A stretch of DNA of 50,840 bases from Bhargavaea beijingensis (GTDB lineage Bacteria > Bacillota > Bacilli > Bacillales_A > Planococcaceae): positions 1 to 50,840 of the forward strand of contig NZ_FNAR01000018.1 in NCBI RefSeq assembly GCF_900101985.1. The letters run 5' to 3'. The notes beneath the pieces are model-generated. The model was not told the origin of the DNA, ran no database searches, and saw nothing but the letters and a program-made list of their open reading frames with translations. Numbering within the stretch: the stretch's first letter is position 1; each line of letters starts with the position of its first letter. The position numbers were made by a program, and so were the translations under genes. Positions 36,803 to 44,142 of this stretch are shown here, piece by piece.

Positions 36803-38305
36803 ATGGATACGGTCAAACTGTTTACTTGGATCGGCTTTGCTGTATTTCTGGTGATCATGCTGATTCTCGGTTACATCGGAACGAAGAAAACGAAAAACAT
36901 CCGGGACTTCGCGATTGGAGGAGGAAATCTCGGACCCGTCGTCCTGGGGCTGTCTTTCGCTGCGACCTACCTGAGTGCCGCGACTTTCCTCGGTTATCCG
37001 GGCTGGTCACACGAGTGGGGGCTGACCAATCTTTGGCTGGCATTGGCCATGATCGGAGGGGGCGCGATCGGGGTTTTGATGGTCGCCAAAAAGATCCGCT
37101 TGCTGAATGAAGAGCAGAAATCCCTTTCCTTGCCGGATTGGCTGGGGGATTACTACAAGAGTGACCTGCTGCGGGTGGGGACCGGCCTGATTTTACTGTT
37201 CAACGTCTTCTACATTGCTGCCCAGTTTGTGGCGGGAGCCAGAATCTTTGAATACTTACTGGGGATGGATTATCGCACCGGGCTGATCCTGATCACCGTC
37301 ATTGTGGTGCTGTATGTTTTCGGCGGCGGAGCGTTTGCGGATATTTACACGGATGCCGTCCAAGTGATCCTGATGGCGATTGCGGGGATTGCTATATTCA
37401 TATCCGGTATCGTGATTTTTTGGAAAAACGGCATCTCGGCCACGTTTGCCGGAATCGCCGACAATCTGGCCGCACAGGATGCGAACCTGGTGGCCGTCTT
37501 TAATCCTGATTCCGCTCACTTCTATTCAATCGGCGCAGTAATCGGAGCGATCTGCATCCAATGGGCGTTTGCTTCCGCTCCACATCTCTTTAATAAAGTA
37601 TTGGGACTGAAAAATGAAAAAGATTTGGGGAAAATGATTTTGACTTACGTCATCACCGCTTCGCTTTGTGTGTTGGTCCTTTTTGGAGGGTTATACAGCA
37701 GAGTGGCGCTGGGATCCGCAGATGTGGTAGCGGATTTGGCTTTGATGGAGTATGTGGCTTGGGCATTTCCGGCTATCGTAGTCGCGATGTTCGGAGTTGT
37801 GATCCTGGCTGCAGCAATGTCAACGACCGATGGGTTGTTCGTATCCATATCCACGGTGTTTGCAAACGATTTATTCCTGAAATTCCTTGTCAGGCGGGGG
37901 CATGTCCGCGTCGATGAGGAAAAGGCGGAGAAGATCGCCTTGCAGATCAGCAGGCTGACTGTTCCGGTTGTGGGGATCATTGCCCTTCTCATTGTCATGA
38001 AACCGCCTGTTTATATGGGGGACATTATGTGGATCGGCATTTCCGGTGTCGCGGCAGGGACATTGGGCCCGATACTTTATGCGGTTTACGGTAGGCGGAA
38101 GGCTTCTGCCAGGGCAGCCGAGGGCTCGATGATTATCGGGCTCGTTGCTTATCTGATCCTGTATTTCGGCGGCCTGATCCCGAGTACAATGACTGCCGGC
38201 GCAGTGGCAACCGGAATCGGGATTGCAACGATGGCCATACTGGCCAATGTCCTGGCGACAGAGAACAAAAAGATTCGGCTGGCCGACGCTGAACAAGGAC
38301 GATGA
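36803..38305 (+). CDS. SSS family sodium:solute symporter
   Basis: This 500-residue polytopic protein begins MDTVKLFTWIGFAVFLVIML and has some thirteen hydrophobic segments. SSS signatures are visible: GGGNLGPVVLGLSFAATYLS, AATFLGYPGWSHEWG, and VILAAAMSTTDGLFVSIST near the end (the conserved Ser-Thr pair of the Na2 site). It resembles PanF/SglT-type sodium symporters; substrate unproven. It lies 26 bases after the monooxygenase with an AAGGGGGG site, so it is likely the uptake system for the sulfur compound that the enzyme oxidises. Confidence 0.87.
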   Translation: MDTVKLFTWIGFAVFLVIMLILGYIGTKKTKNIRDFAIGGGNLGPVVLGLSFAATYLSAATFLGYPGWSHEWGLTNLWLALAMIGGGAIGVLMVAKKIRLLNEEQKSLSLPDWLGDYYKSDLLRVGTGLILLFNVFYIAAQFVAGARIFEYLLGMDYRTGLILITVIVVLYVFGGGAFADIYTDAVQVILMAIAGIAIFISGIVIFWKNGISATFAGIADNLAAQDANLVAVFNPDSAHFYSIGAVIGAICIQWAFASAPHLFNKVLGLKNEKDLGKMILTYVITASLCVLVLFGGLYSRVALGSADVVADLALMEYVAWAFPAIVVAMFGVVILAAAMSTTDGLFVSISTVFANDLFLKFLVRRGHVRVDEEKAEKIALQISRLTVPVVGIIALLIVMKPPVYMGDIMWIGISGVAAGTLGPILYAVYGRRKASARAAEGSMIIGLVAYLILYFGGLIPSTMTAGAVATGIGIATMAILANVLATENKKIRLADAEQGR

Positions 38306-38317
38306 GGGGGAAGAGGC

Positions 38318-38452
38318 ATGTTTGTCAATGAAATGCTGACTGTCTGGCTTTACGGTTCTGTCATCACGTATATCATCGTCGGATTTGCATTGTGGAAATG
38401 GTATTTCAAAGAAAATCACTCAGTTGGAAAAAAAGAAAAAGGGAGAGTTTAA
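38318..38452 (+). CDS. Symporter small accessory protein (44 residues, one membrane helix)
   Basis: This short protein starts MFVNEMLTVWLYGSVITYII, has one membrane helix at about residues 10-30, then a basic tail (KKEKGRV). AGGGGGAAGAGG precedes the ATG. It is 12 bases after the SSS symporter stop and ends one base before the next gene, so it is plainly part of the operon. A family of such small accessory proteins beside SSS symporters is, to my knowledge, recognised in current annotation; a stabilising or gating role is inferred. Confidence 0.78.
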   Translation: MFVNEMLTVWLYGSVITYIIVGFALWKWYFKENHSVGKKEKGRV

Positions 38453-38453
38453 G

Positions 38454-39122
38454 ATGGCGGCTACCACCAAAACAGACAGCCTGTATAAAAAGGAATACTT
38501 CGGACGAATCGCTGAACTGAAAAAATACGCGCCGGAAGCATTTGAAGCGTTCTTCAAGTTCAATGACCGGGCATTGGCGGAAGGAAAACTAACCGTAAGA
38601 TTAAAAGAACTGATTGCGGTTGCCGTGGCCCACATCACCGGTTGCCCGTATTGCATCGACCTGCATGTCACCAATGCCAAAAAGAATCATTCTTCCAAGG
38701 AAGAAGTGGCGGAAGCCATCTTTGTCGCGACCGCACTAAAGGCGGGCTCCGCTCTTGCCCACGGCGTGAACGGGCTGAATGCCTACGACAACAGCGGGGA
38801 CGGGGAGTTCTATAAGGCTTCCTACTTCAATCGCCTGCCGGAGTTCGCCGAGTTGGACAAAGCATCCTTTAAAACGTTCGCGGATTTTGACGGCACTGCC
38901 CTTAAAGCGGGGAAGTTGAGCGCGAAAGAAAAGGAACTGATCGCCGTTGCTGCTGCACATACCACCGGTTGCGCCTACTGCATCGACCTTCACACGAAAA
39001 ACGCTAAAAAGGCCGGCGCAGGCCTTGAAGAGGTTGCCGAGGCGATTTTCGTAGCGGTTGCGCTAAAAGCGGGTTCTGCAATCGCGCATAGTGTGAATGC
39101 ATTGAACGCTTACGACCATTAA
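38454..39122 (+). CDS. Tandem AhpD/carboxymuconolactone decarboxylase-family protein
   Basis: This 222-residue protein has two very similar CMD/AhpD-type repeats. Repeat 1 carries CPYC at 64-67 in AHITGCPYCIDLHVTNAKK. Repeat 2 carries CAYC at 173-176 in AHTTGCAYCIDLHTKNAKK. Each is followed by the EEVAEAIFVA-ALKAGSA helix. Both CxxC pairs and the following His are intact, so both halves could be redox active as in AhpD, a thiol-disulfide peroxidase. Most family members have a single domain and oligomerise. It ends the riboswitch operon and may protect it from peroxide made by the flavin monooxygenase. Confidence 0.87.
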   Translation: MAATTKTDSLYKKEYFGRIAELKKYAPEAFEAFFKFNDRALAEGKLTVRLKELIAVAVAHITGCPYCIDLHVTNAKKNHSSKEEVAEAIFVATALKAGSALAHGVNGLNAYDNSGDGEFYKASYFNRLPEFAELDKASFKTFADFDGTALKAGKLSAKEKELIAVAAAHTTGCAYCIDLHTKNAKKAGAGLEEVAEAIFVAVALKAGSAIAHSVNALNAYDH

Positions 39123-39136
39123 TCAAGAATTTCAAA

Positions 39137-39186
39137 GACGGTTCCGTATCCTTTTTTGTAGGATGCGGAACCGTCTCTTTTTCTTT
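39137..39186 (+). terminator. Terminator of the SAM-riboswitch operon
   Basis: GACGGTTCCGTATCC (39137-39151) and GGATGCGGAACCGTC (39161-39175) form a long stem, then TCTTTTTCTTTCC. Confidence 0.92.
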
Positions 39187-39417
39187 CCGCCCCTTGAAGA
39201 TACTGGCGGATTCACTTTTTGGAATAGTACGGAATTATGGTTTTCTATTGCAATCATTTAGCAGAACTGATTATACTTTAAAACAGTGAATCGCTAAAGA
39301 AACGACCCTTTGACAATTACGAAAGCGATTCCATGGATTTCCGGAAGATTGCACATCGGAATGTTTTTGTTTTTGTACAGGGTTGATGAAGCAAGCAAGG
39401 GGTAAAACACACATACA

Positions 39418-39452
39418 TGAAAACGTGTTCAGCCGTTTTGAAAACGTTTTGA
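39418..39452. promoter_or_regulatory. Two cre-like sites upstream of gltS1
   Basis: TGAAAACGTGTTCA (39418-39431) and TGAAAACGTTTTGA (39439-39452) each match the CcpA cre consensus TGWAANCGNTNWCA with one mismatch. They are 21 bases apart from start to start. CcpA control of glutamate uptake is plausible but untested. The other part of the 39187-39558 gap shows no gene. Confidence 0.5.
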
Positions 39453-39558
39453 TCGTTGCGGTTGTCTGGACCGCTTTACGGTCCGCGGGGGGGCGATCTC
39501 TGATCGGATGCGGACGGGTCCGGAAACCGTATCATTTTTTTGCGAAAGGTGACGAAAT

Positions 39559-40746
39559 ATGATTGAGATTAACCAGATTACAACATTGTTCCTGGCAGTG
39601 GCCCTCTACCTGTTGGGAATGGCTCTCGTTAACCGGATCGGCTTCCTGGACCGGTTCCTCATTCCGGCGCCGGTCGTCGGCGGCCTGATTTTCGCCATCC
39701 TGGCATATATTCTGCAATCGACGGGCGTTGTGGAGATTGCTTTGGATACCTCCCTGCAGTCGCTCTTCATGATCGCGTTCTTTACGACGGTCGGACTGGG
39801 CGCCAGTATGAAACTGATCAAGCTTGGCGGGAAACTGCTCATCATTTACCTGATCTTCTGCGGGATTCTTATCTTCATGCAGAATGTCATCGGTGTCTCG
39901 CTTTCCAAAGTGTTCGGTATCGACCCGCTTCTTGGAGTCATGAGCGGTGCGGTCTCGATGAGCGGCGGCCATGGCGGCGCGGCCGCTTACGGCCAGACGA
40001 TCGAAGAGTTGGGCGTTTCTTCCGCAGTTACGATTGGTATGGCCGCAGCTACTCTCGGCCTGATTTTCGGTAGCTTGTCAGGCGGTCCGACGGCAAGATA
40101 CCTTATTAAAAAGCATGACTTGAAGCCGGCTCAAGGGAAAGTCGAAGAGTACGTCGAAGACGAGGAAAAGCCGGTCACCGAGCGCTCGTTCATGATCCAG
40201 ATCGCGCTGATCACCCTATCGATGGCGGGCGGAACCATGATTGGGGAACTGTTTTCCGAGGCGACAGGATTTGTCCTGCCGGCTTATATCGGAGCGATGT
40301 TCGTTGCCGTCATTGTCAGGAACCTTGTTGACCGAACGCTTCCCGGCACTGTCAATATGAAGGAGATCAACCTGATCGGCGAGATCTCGCTGGCGATCTT
40401 CCTATCGATGGCTCTGATGAGCATCAAGATTTGGGAAGTTGCCGGACTGGCACTGCCGCTTCTCGGAATCGTTCTTGTTCAGGTATTGTTTGTCGTCCTG
40501 TTTGCCATTTTCGTAGTCTTCCGTTTCCTCGGCAAGGACTATGATGCGGCTGTCATGATCTCCGGTATGCTCGGCCACGGGCTGGGTGCCACGCCAAACG
40601 CGATGGCGAACATGGGAGCGACCGTCAACAAGTTCGGCCCGTCCCGCACCGCATTCCTGGTTGTGCCGATTGTCGGAGGTTTCCTGCAAGATGTCATATT
40701 TAGCGCGCCGATCATCATCACGACCATCAATATGTTTGCGCCTTAA
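39559..40746 (+). CDS. gltS: Sodium/glutamate symporter GltS (copy 1)
   Basis: This 395-residue transporter belongs to the GltS (ESS) family. It starts MIEINQITTLFLAVALYLLG, has two halves of hydrophobic segments and the paired glycine-rich re-entrant motifs VSMSGGHGGAAAYGQ and the second-half GHGLGATPNAMANM, both hallmarks of sodium:glutamate symporters. A hydrophilic loop (KKHDLKPAQGKVEEYVEDEE) joins the halves. AAAGGTGA precedes the ATG. It is monocistronic with its own terminator. A close paralogue lies at 42769. Confidence 0.93.
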   Translation: MIEINQITTLFLAVALYLLGMALVNRIGFLDRFLIPAPVVGGLIFAILAYILQSTGVVEIALDTSLQSLFMIAFFTTVGLGASMKLIKLGGKLLIIYLIFCGILIFMQNVIGVSLSKVFGIDPLLGVMSGAVSMSGGHGGAAAYGQTIEELGVSSAVTIGMAAATLGLIFGSLSGGPTARYLIKKHDLKPAQGKVEEYVEDEEKPVTERSFMIQIALITLSMAGGTMIGELFSEATGFVLPAYIGAMFVAVIVRNLVDRTLPGTVNMKEINLIGEISLAIFLSMALMSIKIWEVAGLALPLLGIVLVQVLFVVLFAIFVVFRFLGKDYDAAVMISGMLGHGLGATPNAMANMGATVNKFGPSRTAFLVVPIVGGFLQDVIFSAPIIITTINMFAP

Positions 40747-40758
40747 AAGATTCAATCT

Positions 40759-40802
40759 AAAAACCTTTCAGCCGGAGCAACTTCGGGCTGAAAGGTTTTT
40801 TG
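40759..40802 (+). terminator. gltS1 terminator
   Basis: AAACCTTTCAGCC and GGCTGAAAGGTTT flank a GGAGCAACTTCG loop, followed by a T run to 40801. It may also serve the convergent LysR gene. Confidence 0.9.
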
Positions 40803-40812
40803 TGTCCGCATA

Positions 40813-41715
40813 CTAACAGGCAGGGGGTGAGGAAGAGCGGAATCGCCCGATCACCAGATCGAAAAAGTTTAAAACGGATTCCGGGAAATGCCTGGTTGTC
40901 ACATAACAAAAATAAACGGTGCGCTTCAGATGATCATCGTTGATCAGCCGGCAGGACAATGTTGGGGGAAGGTCTCCGGATAAATAGTTTTCGGGCAGCA
41001 GGGCGATGCCCATTTTTTGCTCGACCAGTTTCTTTGCCATTTCAAATCGTTCAATCTGGAACTGGATATCGGGTTTGACTCCGGCCGAGCTAAAAGCGGA
41101 TATAATCTGATTGCGCGTCCTGAATGAAGGCATGCCAAGTACAAGCGGGAACTTGCACAAATCAGCCAGCCGGATGGACTCCCCCTGACTTAATGGGTGA
41201 TCCCGCGGAAAGACGGCCACGAATCTTTCTTCATAGAGAGGAACTGCCTGAACCTGGTCATTGACCAGTTCCTGATTGGTCACCGCTGCATGCACATCAT
41301 AGCGCAACAGGGCATCCAGCACCGTTTCATTATACAAAGTATCCATGACGGTGAATGTATTATTGGGGTAGGTTTCCCTATGAACCGCCATCAGGGCGGT
41401 GAACCATTTATGGGCAGATTCAATCATTCCGATCCGGATTTCTGCCCGGTCCCCATTGATGTTTTCCCGGATTTCTTCGTTCAGCATCTTCACCTGCTGG
41501 AGAATGGCGGCGGACCGTTCATACAGCAAACTGCCGGTATCCGTCAGGCGGAATTCACGGGTGGTCCGTTCCAGCAGCGGAGCACCAAGCTCCCTTTCCA
41601 GATTCTGAATCGACTTGCTGAGTGAGGGCTGCGAGATGTGCAGGGCTGCTGCCGCTTTTGAAAAGCTCCCCTGGCTGACAACTTTGATAAAGTACTCCAT
41701 CTGTCTGAGATCCAT
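40813..41715 (-). CDS. LysR family transcriptional regulator
   Basis: This is a LysR-type regulator of 300 residues. The N-terminal winged helix-turn-helix reads MDLRQMEYFIKVVSQGSFSK and then AAAALHISQPSLSKSIQNLE, followed by a linker helix and the two-lobed effector domain (RIGMIESAHKWF; EERFVAVFPRDHPLS; MGIALLPENYL). GAGGGG precedes the ATG. It is divergent from hutG-gltS2 and convergent with gltS1, so I infer that it regulates one or both glutamate genes. The effector is unknown; a histidine or glutamate pathway intermediate is plausible. Confidence 0.9.
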   Translation of the reverse strand: MDLRQMEYFIKVVSQGSFSKAAAALHISQPSLSKSIQNLERELGAPLLERTTREFRLTDTGSLLYERSAAILQQVKMLNEEIRENINGDRAEIRIGMIESAHKWFTALMAVHRETYPNNTFTVMDTLYNETVLDALLRYDVHAAVTNQELVNDQVQAVPLYEERFVAVFPRDHPLSQGESIRLADLCKFPLVLGMPSFRTRNQIISAFSSAGVKPDIQFQIERFEMAKKLVEQKMGIALLPENYLSGDLPPTLSCRLINDDHLKRTVYFCYVTTRHFPESVLNFFDLVIGRFRSSSPPAC

Positions 41716-41771
41716 TTTTCCCCTCCATCCGATTTATAGTTTGAGGTTATAGTTTTATTGAAAAGCGGTAT

Positions 41772-41800
41772 TTGGATTTATAATTCAATCTTATTATACT
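41772..41800 (+). promoter_or_regulatory. Promoter of the hutG-gltS2 operon
   Basis: TTGGAT (41772-41777), a 17-base spacer and TATACT (41795-41800) form a SigA-type promoter in the divergent region. The AT-rich repeats TTATAG at 41738 and 41751, thirteen bases apart, may belong to a LysR site. Confidence 0.6.
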
Positions 41801-41833
41801 GAAAACAGTTCTCGTTTTGGAGGGATGGTTAAA

Positions 41834-42772
41834 ATGTTTAAAGAAAGCGATTTCAATATATGGTCTGGCCGGACCGACAGTGATACAAACCATGAAAGTT
41901 TCCGGTATCACCAGGTCATCCGGCCTGCATCAGAACTTAAAGACGCTCACATGCCGGTGACGCTGATCGGCTTCGAGTGTGATGAAGGGGTCAGGCGCAA
42001 TAAGGGCCGGTTGGGTGCCCGAAAGGCTCCCGATGAGATCAGAAAACAACTTGCCGGCATGCCTTGGAGAGCCGGCGATCATGACCTGTTTGATGCAGGA
42101 ACGGTTTCCTGTGTAGGGGAAGAGCTGGAAGCTGCCCAAACAGAACTTGGAGAACAGCTGGCGGGAATACTGGATGCAGGATCACATGCCGTCATTATGG
42201 GCGGGGGGCATGAAACGTTATACGGGCATTATCTTGGCATCCGCAAGCATGCGGGTGAAGATGCAGTGATCGGCATGGTAAACATCGACGCCCATTTCGA
42301 TCTCCGCGAATATGACGAGCAGCCATCATCCGGGACGATGTTCAAACAGATTCTTGATCACGACCCCAACGCCAAGTATTTTGTCTGCGGCATCCAAGAG
42401 TATGGGAATACAACGGAACTGTTTAGCCGCGCGGAACAGTTGGGCGTCACTTATATGATGGAAGAAGAGACTGCACCGGAAACTTGCCGGAAGCCGCTTG
42501 ACGAATTTATGGAAAGCTGTGACGTGGTTCTGCTCACTTTGTGCATGGATGTCATCAGCGCTGCGGATGCTCCGGGGGTCAGCGCGCCTTCCGTTTTTGG
42601 CCTGCATCCCAAAACCGTCAGGGCGTTGATCCGGTCTGTCTGCGCGCATCCCAAGACGACAAGCTTTAATCTATCCGAAGTCAATCCTGACCTTGACGAG
42701 GGAGGCCGGACAGTCCGGCTTGGCGCATCTTTTGTCAATGAAGCAGTGATGGCATTTAAGAAAGGTGAATGA
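41834..42772 (+). CDS. hutG: Formimidoylglutamase HutG
   Basis: HutG hydrolyses N-formimidoyl-L-glutamate to glutamate and formamide in histidine breakdown. The 312-residue protein belongs to the arginase superfamily. Manganese-ligand motifs are GGGHETLYGH, NIDAHFDLRE and the third block CMDVISAADAPGVSAPS, where APGVSAP is typical of HutG. The ATG at 41834 is preferred because the TTGGAGGG site is immediately next to the alternative ATG at 41825. The stop overlaps gltS2 by four bases. Other hut genes are not in the window, so it is detached from a full hut operon. Confidence 0.9.
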   Translation: MFKESDFNIWSGRTDSDTNHESFRYHQVIRPASELKDAHMPVTLIGFECDEGVRRNKGRLGARKAPDEIRKQLAGMPWRAGDHDLFDAGTVSCVGEELEAAQTELGEQLAGILDAGSHAVIMGGGHETLYGHYLGIRKHAGEDAVIGMVNIDAHFDLREYDEQPSSGTMFKQILDHDPNAKYFVCGIQEYGNTTELFSRAEQLGVTYMMEEETAPETCRKPLDEFMESCDVVLLTLCMDVISAADAPGVSAPSVFGLHPKTVRALIRSVCAHPKTTSFNLSEVNPDLDEGGRTVRLGASFVNEAVMAFKKGE

Positions 42773-43959
42773 ATATGATTGAAATCAACCAGATCACCAC
42801 TCTGTTTCTTGCAGTGCTTCTTTTCCTCATCGGAACGGCACTTGTTAACCGGATCGGATTCCTGAACCGGTTTCTCATTCCGGCGCCGGTCGTGGGCGGA
42901 TTGATCTTTGCCATCTTGGCGTTTGTATTCAAATCAGCAGGGATTGTTGAGATTGTTTTGGATACGTCGCTGCAAACCCTGTTTATGGTGGCCTTTTTCA
43001 CGACGGTCGGCCTCGGTGCGAGCTTCAAGCTCATCAAACTCGGGGGCAAGCTTCTGATTATTTACTGGGTTGTGTGCGGTGTGATGGCACTCATGCAAAA
43101 TGTGATCGGCATCTCGTTTGCCCGTCTGTTCGGAATCGAACCGCTTTTGGGCGTCATGGCGGGAACGGTTTCAATGTCCGGCGGTCATGGCGGGGCGGCG
43201 GCATACGGCCAGACCATTGAACAGCTCGGAATCACTTCAGCCCTAACCATCGGGATGGCTGCCGCCACTCTCGGCCTGATTTTCGGAAGTCTGTCCGGTG
43301 GTCCGGTTGCCCGGTATCTGATCAACAAACACGACCTGAAGCCTGCATCGGGAAAGGTTGAAGAATACACCGGGGAGGATGAAAAGCCGATCAGGGAGCG
43401 CTCCTTTATGATCCAGATCGGGATGATCACGCTCGCGATGGCCGGCGGGACATATATCGGCGAACTCTTTACGAATGCGACGGGCTTTGTGTTGCCGTCT
43501 TATGTCGGTGCGATGTTCATGGCTGTGATCATCCGGAACCTGGCGGACCGATTCGTGCCGGGAACGATCAACATGAGGGAAATCGATTTGATCGGCAATG
43601 CCTCACTCGCCATTTTCCTGTCGATGGCACTGATGAGCATCAAGCTCTGGGAAATCGTCGGCCTTGCGCTGCCGCTGCTGGGGATCGTGCTTGTCCAAGT
43701 CACCTTTATCGTCCTGTTTTCCGTATTCGTGCTTTTCCGCCTGCTCGGCAAGGACTATGATGCGGCGGTCATGATTTCAGGATTCCTCGGACACGGACTG
43801 GGGGCAACGCCAAATGCGATGGCGAATATGTCCGCCACAGTCAGCAAGTATGGCCCTTCCCGAACGGCCTTCCTCATTGTTCCGATTGTCGGAGCTTTCC
43901 TGATTGATGTATTCTCCGCTCCGATTATCATTACCACGATTAACCTGTTGGCACCGTGA
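42769..43959 (+). CDS. gltS: Sodium/glutamate symporter GltS (copy 2)
   Basis: This second GltS has 396 residues. It starts MNMIEINQITTLFLAVLLFL and has the same SGGHGGAAAYGQ and LGATPNAMANM re-entrant motifs. By eye it is close to the first copy along its whole length, so the two are recent paralogues that flank a LysR gene and hutG. The ATG at 42769 overlaps the hutG stop; 42775 is an alternative. Coupling to hutG suggests that it moves glutamate (or formimidoylglutamate) linked to histidine use, and that the two copies differ in regulation. Confidence 0.92.
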   Translation: MNMIEINQITTLFLAVLLFLIGTALVNRIGFLNRFLIPAPVVGGLIFAILAFVFKSAGIVEIVLDTSLQTLFMVAFFTTVGLGASFKLIKLGGKLLIIYWVVCGVMALMQNVIGISFARLFGIEPLLGVMAGTVSMSGGHGGAAAYGQTIEQLGITSALTIGMAAATLGLIFGSLSGGPVARYLINKHDLKPASGKVEEYTGEDEKPIRERSFMIQIGMITLAMAGGTYIGELFTNATGFVLPSYVGAMFMAVIIRNLADRFVPGTINMREIDLIGNASLAIFLSMALMSIKLWEIVGLALPLLGIVLVQVTFIVLFSVFVLFRLLGKDYDAAVMISGFLGHGLGATPNAMANMSATVSKYGPSRTAFLIVPIVGAFLIDVFSAPIIITTINLLAP

Positions 43960-44089
43960 TGAAGATCCCGGACTTTTCAGTTCGGGTCAGACTGTAGACA
44001 AACTGGATGACTCTTTTGTCTATTGGGGTAAATCCAATACGATCGGTAACCGGCAAATAGTCCCGTTTGGCCGAAGCGATGAGATCAGG

Positions 44090-44123
44090 AAAGCCGCCCG
44101 GCAGAAAAGTCTGCGGGCGGCTT
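44090..44123. terminator. Bidirectional terminator-like hairpin between gltS2 and the GTPase gene
   Basis: AAGCCGCCCG (44091-44100) and GGGCGGCTT (44115-44123) form a long stem extended by GCAG/CTGC. The T-tracts on both sides are weak (CTTGTAT on plus, TTTCC on minus). Confidence 0.65.
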
Positions 44124-44142
44124 CTTGTATGGACAACCCGAT

